DNA of 7,251 nucleotides from JAADHY01 sp964428935. Its GTDB lineage: Bacteria; Planctomycetota; Planctomycetia; Planctomycetales; Planctomycetaceae. This document shows, one piece after another, positions 1-6,010 of the stretch. A model generated the notes under the pieces. It made no database searches and was not told the origin of the DNA. It saw nothing but the letters and a program-made list of their open reading frames with translations. Location: assembly GCA_964428935.1 (NCBI GenBank), contig CAYSAG010000268.1, positions 1-7,251 on the forward strand, read 5' to 3'. Made by a program: the position numbers and the translations under genes. Position 1 is the stretch's first letter; each line of letters opens with the position of its first letter.

Positions 1-237
1 CGAGCCACCTTTGAGCAACTGCACGATTCGGCTGACTGCGACAGTCGGCGGCGCTCCCACAACCACATGGACGTGGTCTTCGATGCCTCCGATTCTCAGC
101 GGTTTCAAGTTGTTGTCTCGAGCGATTCCGCCGATGTAATCCCAAACGCGTTTTTCAATGTCTCGGCAAATCCAGGGGCGTCGGTTTTTCGTGCTGAATA
201 CGATGTGGTAATGAAGACATGTGTGCGTGTTTGCCAT
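1..237 (-). CDS. tnpA: IS200/IS605-type Y1 (HUH) transposase, N-terminal part, cut by window edge
   Basis: Single-strand DNA transposase of the Y1 family (Y1_Tnp), which nicks and joins hairpin-marked element ends using an HUH motif and a catalytic tyrosine. The first 79 residues are visible. The protein opens with MANTHTCLHYHIVFSTKNR, typical of the first beta strand of IS200-type or REP-associated (RAYT) transposases. The segment IEDHVHVVV contains the metal-binding HUH pair His55 and His57. LLKGGS at the cut is also typical of the family. The catalytic tyrosine normally sits near residue 120-130 and would lie outside the window, so integrity cannot be judged. The ATG at 237 is chosen because it gives the usual family N-terminus; upstream there is only a weak AGGGA-like ribosome site about 9 bases away. 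A cluster of hairpins lies just upstream (261-402), as expected for this kind of transposase. Whether it is an autonomous IS200 element or a domesticated RAYT cannot be settled here. Confidence 0.9.
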   Translation of the reverse strand, partial: MANTHTCLHYHIVFSTKNRRPWICRDIEKRVWDYIGGIARDNNLKPLRIGGIEDHVHVVVGAPPTVAVSRIVQLLKGGS

Positions 238-260
238 TCTGATGTCCCTGACGTGTTCAC

Positions 261-402
261 CGCGTCGCTACGCGACGCGTTTCTCTGTCCAAAGCGCGAC
301 GCTTTCTGTCGGGCCGTTTTTCCGGGCGTTGAAACGCCCGGCTACCGGCACGGCGTCGCTCGCGCGACGCCTGCTCGCCTTCGGTCCCGTGCCGCTTGCG
401 GC
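261..402. repeat. Hairpin cluster upstream of the Y1 transposase (REP-like or IS left end)
   Basis: Five short inverted repeats follow each other in about 140 bases. (1) CGCGTCGC 261-268 pairs with GCGACGCG 272-279. (2) AAAGCG 291-296 pairs with CGCTTT 300-305. (3) CCGGGCGTT 322-330 pairs with AACGCCCGG 333-341. (4) GGCGTCGC 352-359 pairs with GCGACGCC 364-371. (5) GCCGC 391-395 pairs with GCGGC 398-402. An outer pair, GGCAC 347-351 with GTGCC 389-393, can enclose hairpin 4. Hairpins 1 and 4 share the core GCGTCGC/GCGACGC. Y1 transposases recognise such subterminal hairpins, and RAYTs accompany REP/BIME repeats, so this is either the left end of the element or a dispersed repeat array. The pairing is read directly; the functional link is inferred from position. 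Confidence 0.65.
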
Positions 403-563
403 GCGAAACCGCACCCGAGCCCCATCAGGTTGCTTTCATGACACAGCCCTTTGGTTCCGTTGCAAGACACGTTCGAATCCGTTCGGAGGTGTTCGGCAAC
501 TTCGACTTCGACCGCGTTTTTCGTCGGCGTTTCGCGGTCGTCGGTCTGTTGGGACGTGCCTGA
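403..563. other. Gene-free stretch between hairpin cluster and WXG100 3' stem-loop
   Basis: No supported gene. Open frames cross it on both strands, but they have no ribosome site, resemble no family and run into the hairpin cluster. I see no clear promoter. The boundary between the transposase-associated DNA and the host chromosome probably lies between here and about 260, but no target-site signature is recognisable. Confidence 0.5.
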
Positions 564-603
564 CACCTTCACGGGCAGAACGCGGATTTTCCCGTCGAAG
601 GTG
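564..603 (-). other. Strong stem-loop 12 bases after the WXG100 stop codon
   Basis: CACCTTC 564-570 plus ACGGG 571-575 pair with CCCGT 591-595 and GAAGGTG 597-603. This gives 12 base pairs interrupted by a single bulged base (596) and closed by a 15-base loop. It abuts a perfect palindrome GGGCCGGCCC at 603-612. It lies immediately downstream of the WXG100-like gene, where it could stabilise the mRNA 3' end or help termination. No run of T follows on the minus strand, so it is not a classical intrinsic terminator. The neighbouring string GTGCCTGACACC (557-568) overlaps the stem and may mark a dispersed repeat related to the adjacent transposase; that is a guess. Confidence 0.5.
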
Positions 604-615
604 GGCCGGCCCGCG

Positions 616-888
616 TCACCGCTGCTGCAAGTACTCCTCGATTCGTTCGGCCTTTCTCAACAAGTACGGAATGTGCTGGTTGTTGGCTTCGATGAACCGA
701 GACAACACCTTCATGTGCTGCTCGAACTGCTCGGCGAACTTCCGGTGTTCCTGGTCGCGCCAGGTGTTGCTGAGCGCCGCCAGTTGGCTCGACACGGCAG
801 CCGCTTTTTCCTCCAGCTCGGAATTGAACTGCTTCAGCATTTGAGCGAAACGACGCAGTTCGGACGGGTCGACAATGGCTTGAGGCAT
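616..888 (-). CDS. WXG100-like (ESAT-6/YukE superfamily) small helical protein
   Basis: A 90-residue protein of the size and layout of WXG100 proteins: two amphipathic helices joined by a turn, normally exported as dimers by type VII secretion systems. Helix 1 covers about residues 8-38 and helix 2 about 47-88. The turn holds NTWRDQEH, with Trp43 at the position of the WXG tryptophan of ESAT-6. The glycine is replaced by Asp45, giving WRD. The C-terminal YxxxD/E export signal of classical substrates is not seen: Tyr75 is followed at +4 by Lys79, and Tyr86 by Arg90. The start at 888 is chosen because GGAG lies 7 bases upstream and the protein then begins MPQAIVDPSELRRF, which I recall as the usual start of planctomycete homologues. 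A longer frame from 1005 adds only an unlikely arginine-rich segment. No type VII ATPase or other ESX component is in the window. The family call is fairly sure; export is inferred. Confidence 0.82.
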   Translation of the reverse strand: MPQAIVDPSELRRFAQMLKQFNSELEEKAAAVSSQLAALSNTWRDQEHRKFAEQFEQHMKVLSRFIEANNQHIPYLLRKAERIEEYLQQR

Positions 889-1059
889 GGTTGTTCTCCG
901 GTCGAAACGGAGCCGGTCCTGAGCGACGGAACGGTGCTTGGAGCGAAGCGGCCGGGCTGAGCGAACCGCGTGGCTGGCCACAACGGTCGCTTCTGTGCCG
1001 GCCACCGTGTGTCATTCTTTCACACCCGTCGAGCGCGGGCAAGCAGCGGTTGTGGCACA

Positions 1060-1086
1060 CCGGCCGCCCGACGGAGCCGGCCGCCC
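1060..1086. repeat. 10-base direct repeat, 17-base period
   Basis: CCGGCCGCCC occurs at 1060-1069 and again at 1077-1086, with nothing else shared between them. It is a short GC-only repeat that could be chance in this composition, but it lies in the same intergenic stretch as two other repeat pairs. Confidence 0.4.
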
Positions 1087-1152
1087 TCTACAGACTGCCC
1101 CGGCCACAAGCTGTTTGGTCTTCCCCCGGCGCAGGGCGCTCCTGCTGCGTCT

Positions 1153-1251
1153 CGGTTCCGAGTGAGTTGCGCACCGACTGCGGCGTCGAGTGCGGCACCT
1201 GGCCGCGCCAGTCGGAGCACGTCACGGTTCCGAGCTTCGCACCGACCGCGG
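1153..1251. repeat. Pair of imperfect direct repeats (about 27-31 bases, offset about 70)
   Basis: CGGTTCCGAG at 1153-1162 recurs exactly at 1225-1234. Each copy is followed after 4-8 bases by a near-identical 13-mer: GCACCGACTGCGG at 1171-1183 and GCACCGACCGCGG at 1239-1251, with one mismatch. The first copy also forms the palindrome CTCGG-TT-CCGAG at 1151-1162. This suggests an old local duplication of roughly 70 bases. Confidence 0.55.
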
Positions 1252-1271
1252 CCACGACAGAGCGTGGCCCT

Positions 1272-1311
1272 CCGACGTCGAACGCGTGGCCTGCCGACGT
1301 CAAACGCCTGG
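1272..1311. repeat. 18-base tandem-like repeat, 22-base period
   Basis: CCGACGTCGAACGCGTGG at 1272-1289 and CCGACGTCAAACGCCTGG at 1294-1311 differ at two positions and are separated by 4 bases. Each copy contains the palindrome GACGTC. The pair lies just downstream of the stop codon of the beta-helix protein gene. Confidence 0.6.
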
Positions 1312-1326
1312 TCCGCACAGCGAGCT

Positions 1327-3621
1327 TTACCGGGCTCGCGGGTGGCCTCGGCGGTACAGCACGGGCCGTTCCAGCGGCCGGGTGTGGATTTCGGTGGTTC
1401 GTCCGTCGACGTCCCACCGTTCCGTGACCATCCACCACTTGGTCGGCTCCACGCCGTCGCCGGCAAAGAAGGTTTCGGGAAGGCCGCGGGGAAGGCGAGG
1501 TGAGTCGACCAGGTTCGCCAGCAGAAAGTTGGGCGTGCGTTCGACGACGAACAACGCGTGTCCTTCGGCTGCTGCCGCGTTGCCGCCGTAGCCGAACAGA
1601 CGCACGTGGTCGCTGTCGCGAATCCACAGAATCGGCTGGTAGTACTCGCCCTTCAGTCCGTAAATCGACACGAAGCGAGCCGACCGCACTTCCATGTTGG
1701 CGTCGCTGCGAGCGTGTTCGGGGTTGCATTGGTAGAAGTGCAGCGGCTCGTGCGTTCCTTCGACCAGTAGTTGTCGGTGGTTGGGGGCGTGGCCACGGGA
1801 GCTTTCTTGGTGGAAGTTGTACCAGCGACCGCCGCCGTTTCCGTCGACTCGGACGACCGGCCCGTTGGACAAGCCCTTCCACCGCTCGGGCGGCAGCTTG
1901 CGCGCCGGCCCTTGCGGCGGAGCCTTCAGGTCGAAGACCGTGTTGACGGCCCGGAACACCGACCGACGTCCGCTTTGCCAGCGCAGGCAGTAGGCGGCGG
2001 TGGACTGACGCAGAGTTCGAATTCCGAGGAAGGCCAACACGGTCTGCGCGTCGGCGGCGTTGGCGGTCTGCACCACCGGTTGCGGAGCCGCCGGGTTGTG
2101 GAAGTCGCCGCCCGGCCGGTCCAGCGGCACCAGCCACGTGTAGCAGCGGTGGACGCCGACCAGTTTCGTGTTGGGACGCAGTCGCAGCGTGCGGCTGAGG
2201 GCGTAACGTCCCTTGGGCAGAAAGACGACCTCGTTCTCGTCGACGGCTCGTTGCAGTGCCGCGAAGTCGTCGGTGGTGCCGTCGCCGGCTGCGTTGTACG
2301 GCGGTTCTTTCACGTTGACCGCGCCGGGCGTTTGCCAGCTCGGGAAGTTTCGGCTCCACACGTGACGTGCTTGCAAGTCGGCCGGGGGCGGTTGGCTGCC
2401 CTGTTCCACGTCGACCAGCGTGTCCTGCGGCCACCGCTTTCCGTCCACGTAAATGGGTGCGGGGTAGAGGAACGAGCGGTTGCCGTACTTTCGCGAGCGG
2501 AACCGTTCGGGAATGCCGCAAGCGTACTCTTTGACGTGAGTCCATTCGGCCGGGTCGACCCGCAGCGGCTCGTGTCCGGCCGCTCGAACCAGCGTCGAAG
2601 CTCCTCGCACGTAGACGTTGTTCAGGTAAAGGCTGGACTCGGCCTCAATGGCCGTCCCGTCGTCCACGCCCACCAGCTCCAGCACGCTGTCGACCAGGCA
2701 CAGTTGCCCGTGGTGAGCTCCCCACTTCTTCCGCGTGACGACGGCCGGTCCGGGCGAGCTTTTTCGGATTCGCAGCCCGACGGCCGTGACGGTCTGCCGC
2801 CCGCTGACCAGCAGAGCCGTCTCGGTTTGGTCCAGCAGGGTGAAGCCGACAATGGTCGAGGCGGGTTGCGTCTCGCGCAGGTCGACCCCGATTCGTCCAC
2901 CAATGACCGTCACGTTGGCGTGGCTGCCGCCCGAACCCGCTCCGCCTTCCAACCCGCAGTAGCCGTAGCGCGCGTCAATGGTGCAGTCTTGCACGGCCGA
3001 GCCTTGAGCCGCTCGGTGACGCACGCCCACCGCACCCGGGTTTCCCGGACCAATGACCACGTCAATGCCGACCAACATTTGGTTCATGGAAATGTTGGGC
3101 TGAGGCTGGTCGAGCGGTGCTTCGACCCCGTTGCCGGGCGACCAGAAGTGAATGACGTACTTCGGGTGCGACGGGTCGGAGAAACCGGGCGAGTTGGGAG
3201 CCAGGACGATTCGAGGCCGCGGGCCGCCGCTCAGCGAGCCGACCAGCACGCAAGGGTAGTCGCGAGTGCCTTTGCGACGGCGACCGTCCCGCGTCAGCGG
3301 ACGGAACTGCTCGCACTCCAACGTGTCCGAAACGCGGTACTCCCCCGGCGGAAAGTAGCAGACCATTTGGTGGTCGCGAGCGAACAGAATGGCTTGTTGA
3401 ATGGCGTCCGTTGAGTCTCGCTGACCGGTCGGGTCCGCGTGGAATGGAGCGGCTGTCACGTCGACCAACCCCCAGGCCGCGAGCCGCTGGTTGCCCAGCC
3501 GGGACAGGTCGCCGTCGTCGGCAGTCGCTGACGGGGACCACGCGGCCACCAGCACCAGCAGCGCCGCGCACGCGGCCAGTGCTGCGGCTGACGAACGAAA
3601 CCGAAAAGACGAAGTCCTCAT
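1327..3621 (-). CDS. Secreted double pectate-lyase-3-like (GH55-like) right-handed beta-helix protein
   Basis: A 764-residue exported protein, probably acting on or binding polysaccharide outside the cytoplasm. A Sec signal peptide is clear: basic residues at 2-9, a hydrophobic core at about 11-27 and a likely cut after SATA at residue 34. Two Pectate_lyase_3-type starts follow. The first covers about residues 51-102 (LVDVTAAPFHADPTG, then DSTDAIQQAI and YFPPGEYRVSDTL). The second covers about 435-490 (VNVKEPPYNAAGDGTTDDFAAL, split here as VNVKEPPYNAAG and DGTTDDFAAL, then VVFLPKGRYALSRTL). Each is followed by repetitive beta-strand sequence, as in paired-helix GH55 exo-beta-1,3-glucanases and pectate-lyase superfamily proteins. 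I cannot identify catalytic residues, so substrate and activity are unknown. The ATG at 3621 is chosen over an in-frame GTG at 3651 because GGAG (3630-3633) lies 8 bases before the ATG and the signal peptide then starts correctly. It appears intact and transcribed alone. Confidence 0.85.
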   Translation of the reverse strand: MRTSSFRFRSSAAALAACAALLVLVAAWSPSATADDGDLSRLGNQRLAAWGLVDVTAAPFHADPTGQRDSTDAIQQAILFARDHQMVCYFPPGEYRVSDTLECEQFRPLTRDGRRRKGTRDYPCVLVGSLSGGPRPRIVLAPNSPGFSDPSHPKYVIHFWSPGNGVEAPLDQPQPNISMNQMLVGIDVVIGPGNPGAVGVRHRAAQGSAVQDCTIDARYGYCGLEGGAGSGGSHANVTVIGGRIGVDLRETQPASTIVGFTLLDQTETALLVSGRQTVTAVGLRIRKSSPGPAVVTRKKWGAHHGQLCLVDSVLELVGVDDGTAIEAESSLYLNNVYVRGASTLVRAAGHEPLRVDPAEWTHVKEYACGIPERFRSRKYGNRSFLYPAPIYVDGKRWPQDTLVDVEQGSQPPPADLQARHVWSRNFPSWQTPGAVNVKEPPYNAAGDGTTDDFAALQRAVDENEVVFLPKGRYALSRTLRLRPNTKLVGVHRCYTWLVPLDRPGGDFHNPAAPQPVVQTANAADAQTVLAFLGIRTLRQSTAAYCLRWQSGRRSVFRAVNTVFDLKAPPQGPARKLPPERWKGLSNGPVVRVDGNGGGRWYNFHQESSRGHAPNHRQLLVEGTHEPLHFYQCNPEHARSDANMEVRSARFVSIYGLKGEYYQPILWIRDSDHVRLFGYGGNAAAAEGHALFVVERTPNFLLANLVDSPRLPRGLPETFFAGDGVEPTKWWMVTERWDVDGRTTEIHTRPLERPVLYRRGHPRAR

Positions 3622-3929
3622 GGCTGCTGCTCCGACAGAAAGAGTTTCCACGTCGTGGGGACGTTGGCAGAAAGCTGTGTGGTTCGCGGCAGGCCGGGTG
3701 GGAGACCGCGCCGGCCAGCGCGAGGCGGCGCTCTGTGGACTTCCTCGCCGCCGGAAGCGGGACGCGGGACACGTAACGGGTGACGCGGGACACGGGACGC
3801 GTGACGCGTCGCGCAGAACTCACCCGCGCCGCTCGTCCGTTTTGACGAACCCTCCCCAGCGCGCCAACTCGGCAAGCCGTCTCGTGGAGGCTTGTGGAGG
3901 CGGGCGTGTTTTCCCGCGCCGCGTCGAGT
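3622..3929. other. Intergenic region between the SH3-domain gene and the beta-helix gene
   Basis: 308 bases with no supported gene. It should contain the beta-helix gene promoter on the minus strand, but no good sigma-70-type pair stands out. It holds the tandem repeat at 3753-3808, a short GTGGAGGC direct repeat (3884-3891 and 3894-3901), and a weak stem GCGGG 3900-3904 with CCCGC 3913-3917 close to the SH3-gene stop. That stem has no following T run, so termination of the SH3 gene is not explained. Confidence 0.5.
3753..3808. repeat. 21-base tandem repeat, about 2.7 copies
   Basis: Copies at 3767-3787 and 3788-3808 match at 18 of 21 positions (both begin GGACACG and end TGACGCG). A partial copy at 3753-3766 matches the first 14 bases with two differences. 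The last copy also makes the perfect inverted repeat GACGCGT-G-ACGCGTC at 3796-3810. The period is a multiple of three, but the open frames through it lack coding character, so I read it as non-coding repeat DNA upstream of the beta-helix gene. Confidence 0.7.
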
Positions 3930-5648
3930 CTACGGCTTCAGCCGGACGGGAACAAGTCGCCGAACAATGGCGTAGTCCGCTCGAAGGTCGGACCGGTAGT
4001 AGCGCGGACCAATGATTCCCACGGCTTGACCCACGTAGCGTTCCAGGTCGACGTTCGGCCCCGGTTGCAGGTAGGTGAGCAAGCGGCCGTCGGGGGCGAC
4101 GAGGGCGTAGGGCGGCGCTCCGAGCGGTGCGTTGGCCACGCGTTGCACAATTCCCGCTCCGTCCAGGTGGAGCGGGCCGGCGGAGCGGGGAGACGCCGAA
4201 CGGCGCGAGCGGGGCTCGGCCGGACGGGCTCGCTCACCCCCCAGACGGCTCGGCGCCTCCGCCGCGTGCGGCCAGCGCGACGTCGGCGCGGGCTCGGTCG
4301 GTCGGGAGCTTGACGGCGGGGTCGGCTCCGCGTCGACTTCCCTCTGCCGCCCGTCCAGCTCGGACGGCGGGTTCCACTGAGCCGGTCCGACGCGCGTGCC
4401 GTGGGAACGGAGCCGGCGTTCGAGAGCCAGAAGTTGAGCGTCGCGTCGAGACGTCTCTTCGGTCAGCCGGACAAACTCGTCGTACTCCTGCTTCTTCCGC
4501 TTGTAACGCTCCACGGCGTCCAGCCGCAGTTTCAACTGGTAGGCCAGCGACGGGTCGTCGACTTCGGCCGCCAGGCTCTTGTAGCCGAACTCCAGTTGCG
4601 TGAAGTCCCACTCGGAAATTTTCCGCCTCACCATTTGACGGAACTGTTCGTCCAGCTCGTCCAGCCGCTGCTTTTGCTGTTGCAGTTGGCGTTCCCGAGC
4701 CGTGGGCTCGGTCCGCGTGCCCTGGTCGGTAATTCGCACCAACGGCCGCTCGAGCAACTGACGCGACTTGCCGCCGGAGTGCTGCTTGGTCTGGTTGGCC
4801 GTTGGCGAGCCTTGCCGACGGCCCGCAGCGGCTGGTTGTCGGCCGGCCAGCGAGCGGCCTGAGCCGGACGGTGCCGCCGTGCCGCTCGGAGCGGACGAGC
4901 CGGGCCAGGTCGGGCGCTCGGGCGAACTCGCGGCTCGGCCGGACGCGGCGGCTCCCGACGACGAGCCCGTTCCCGGCGCCGACCCCGCTTGCTGGGACGA
5001 GCGGACCGCAGCGGTCGGCTGCGAGGCGGGTCTGCTTTGGACCGGGCCGCGCGAGGCCTGGCCTTGGCTGTCTGAGGGCAACGCGGTCAACGTTTCCGGC
5101 AGTCCGTCGACGGGAGCGGTGTTTCCGGCCACGCGGCCCGTCTGGTCAACCGGAACGACCGCCGCACCCGGAATCCACCGGTACTCGCCTGGCGGCGGCT
5201 TGATTTTGAAAACTCGGACCGGTCCGCGTTCCGTTTGCAAAGTCGCCTCGCCCAGAATTTGGACGCGTGTGCCAGCCGGAATGAGGTGGCGAATCCAGTT
5301 CGGCGGTTGCCCGAATTCCGTGCCAATGCGTGCGAAGTTGTTTTCGGTGACGACCCCTTCATTGCCGCGCTGGCGTCGGACGAATTGAGCGTCAATCCAA
5401 CTGAAGCTTCCGGGCGGCGGGTCAATCATGAACCACCCGCCGGGGTCGTGACGACGCACCGTGACCCGGTCGCCGCGTTTGAGCTTGCCGGTCGGGTAGT
5501 AGCTGTCCTTTCCGGGACCGCTGCGTACCAGGACTTCGTCTTGGACGACGACGGCGGAGTACGGTGTTTGAGGCAACTCGGCGCGAAGGGCACGGCACGG
5601 CAGCAGCGTCAGCAGCACTGCCGTCAGACCCGCAATGAGTGGCCGCAT
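3930..5648 (-). CDS. Exported two-SH3-domain protein with coiled coil and conserved C-terminal domain
   Basis: A 572-residue protein, probably periplasmic or cell-wall associated. Residues 1-23 form a signal peptide with a likely cut after ALRA. Two bacterial SH3-like domains follow, at about 29-91 and 98-168. The first starts with VLVRSGPGKDSYYPTGKLKRG (here VLVRSGPG and YPTGKLKRGD). The domains end in related strings, IDPPPGSFSWI and IKPPPGEYRWI, which show an internal duplication. Residues about 175-300 are a low-complexity Ser/Ala/Pro/Gly/Gln linker. Residues about 315-415 are charged and Gln/Arg-rich, with coiled-coil character. A second Pro/Arg/Ser linker leads to a compact C-terminal domain at about 494-572 (LDGAGIVQRV, YALVAPDGRLLTYL, LERYVGQAVGIIG), possibly an OB-like small beta barrel. 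Bacterial SH3 domains often bind peptidoglycan or peptides; no enzyme domain is present. The start at 5648 is set by AAGGAGG (5656-5662) 7 bases upstream and by the signal peptide; an upstream in-frame start at 5723 is rejected. Confidence 0.85.
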   Translation of the reverse strand: MRPLIAGLTAVLLTLLPCRALRAELPQTPYSAVVVQDEVLVRSGPGKDSYYPTGKLKRGDRVTVRRHDPGGWFMIDPPPGSFSWIDAQFVRRQRGNEGVVTENNFARIGTEFGQPPNWIRHLIPAGTRVQILGEATLQTERGPVRVFKIKPPPGEYRWIPGAAVVPVDQTGRVAGNTAPVDGLPETLTALPSDSQGQASRGPVQSRPASQPTAAVRSSQQAGSAPGTGSSSGAAASGRAASSPERPTWPGSSAPSGTAAPSGSGRSLAGRQPAAAGRRQGSPTANQTKQHSGGKSRQLLERPLVRITDQGTRTEPTARERQLQQQKQRLDELDEQFRQMVRRKISEWDFTQLEFGYKSLAAEVDDPSLAYQLKLRLDAVERYKRKKQEYDEFVRLTEETSRRDAQLLALERRLRSHGTRVGPAQWNPPSELDGRQREVDAEPTPPSSSRPTEPAPTSRWPHAAEAPSRLGGERARPAEPRSRRSASPRSAGPLHLDGAGIVQRVANAPLGAPPYALVAPDGRLLTYLQPGPNVDLERYVGQAVGIIGPRYYRSDLRADYAIVRRLVPVRLKP

Positions 5649-5655
5649 TGCGTCG

Positions 5656-5662
5656 CCTCCTT
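5656..5662 (-). promoter_or_regulatory. Strong Shine-Dalgarno of the SH3-domain gene
   Basis: AAGGAGG on the minus strand, 7 bases before the ATG at 5648. It matches the anti-Shine-Dalgarno fully and fixes this start over the longer frame beginning at 5723. Confidence 0.85.
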
Positions 5663-5763
5663 GCAGAACGGTCGGTTTGCGGAGTGGTTGGCTGTCGGCC
5701 GGTTTTCGGTCGTGAGAAGCCAAGACGAGAAGCGCGGTCGAACGGTGGTCGGTCCGGGGGCGT

Positions 5764-5793
5764 TTAATATTCGATTCGGCACACTTGAATCAA
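5764..5793 (-). promoter_or_regulatory. Candidate sigma-70-type promoter for the SH3-domain gene, with dyad over -35
   Basis: On the minus strand TTGATT (5793-5788) is followed after 18 bases by TATTAA (5769-5764), in one of the few AT-rich patches of the window. The -35 box lies inside an interrupted inverted repeat: CTTGA 5784-5788 with TCAAG 5790-5794, extended by CACAC 5780-5784 and GTGTG 5797-5801. The dyad could bind a repressor or activator. Planctomycete promoters are poorly defined, so this rests on resemblance to the general consensus. Confidence 0.4.
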
Positions 5794-6010
5794 GACGTGT
5801 GTCGAGCGGTCGAGCGGGGAGTTGGAGCGGAGTTGGGCTGGAGCTGCAGCGGCCGGTGGCGGCACGCGGCAGTCGGCCAGTAGACCGCGGAAGACGTGGA
5901 CTTGCCGCCGCGCCAACCGTGTCGTGCGTCGGCGGGTTCGCCGAGCGCGACGGGACGCGACGTCGCTTCTGGAACGCTCCGACCGGCTTCGCACAACAAA
6001 CACGTCACAC

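Larger units (their letters stand above)
889..1326. other. Intergenic region upstream of the WXG100-like gene
   Basis: 438 bases with no supported gene. It should carry the 3' end of the beta-helix gene and the promoter of the WXG100-like gene on the minus strand. I found no convincing -35/-10 pair and no intrinsic terminator. It is rich in short imperfect direct repeats, which are listed separately. Long frames crossing it on both strands are rich in Arg, Pro and Ala and look like GC-driven shadows. Confidence 0.5.
5649..6010. other. Intergenic region upstream of the SH3-domain gene
   Basis: No supported gene. Small arginine-rich frames on both strands lack ribosome sites and family resemblance. 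The stretch holds a candidate promoter at 5764-5793 and, further upstream, only GC-rich sequence with a short GTCGAGCG direct repeat near 5801-5816. From the candidate promoter the 5' leader would be about 110 bases. Confidence 0.5.

Noticed and set aside
261..402. CRISPR array
   Set aside because: The inverted repeats differ in sequence and spacing. There are no identical direct repeats of 25-40 bases and no spacers.
342..572. 76-residue minus-strand frame across the hairpin cluster
   Set aside because: Its C-terminal part is encoded by the inverted repeats at 347-402 and it has no good ribosome site. It looks like translated repeat DNA.
616..1005. Longer 129-residue version of the WXG100-like protein
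   Set aside because: The extra 39 residues are basic and unlike the family, while the ATG at 888 has GGAG at the right distance and gives the standard 90-residue size.
1088..2545. 485-residue open frame on the minus strand
   Set aside because: It overlaps the beta-helix gene in another frame and is arginine/proline-rich without recognisable motifs, whereas the accepted frame has a signal peptide and two matching domains.
1771..3414. 547-residue open frame on the plus strand
   Set aside because: It lies wholly antisense to the beta-helix gene. Its composition is Val/Arg/Gln-rich with no signal peptide, domain or ribosome site. Long antisense frames are expected opposite GC-rich genes with third-position GC bias.
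3900..3917. Possible terminator after the SH3-domain gene
   Set aside because: Only a 5-bp stem with an 8-base loop and no T run on the minus strand, so it does not meet the pattern of an intrinsic terminator.
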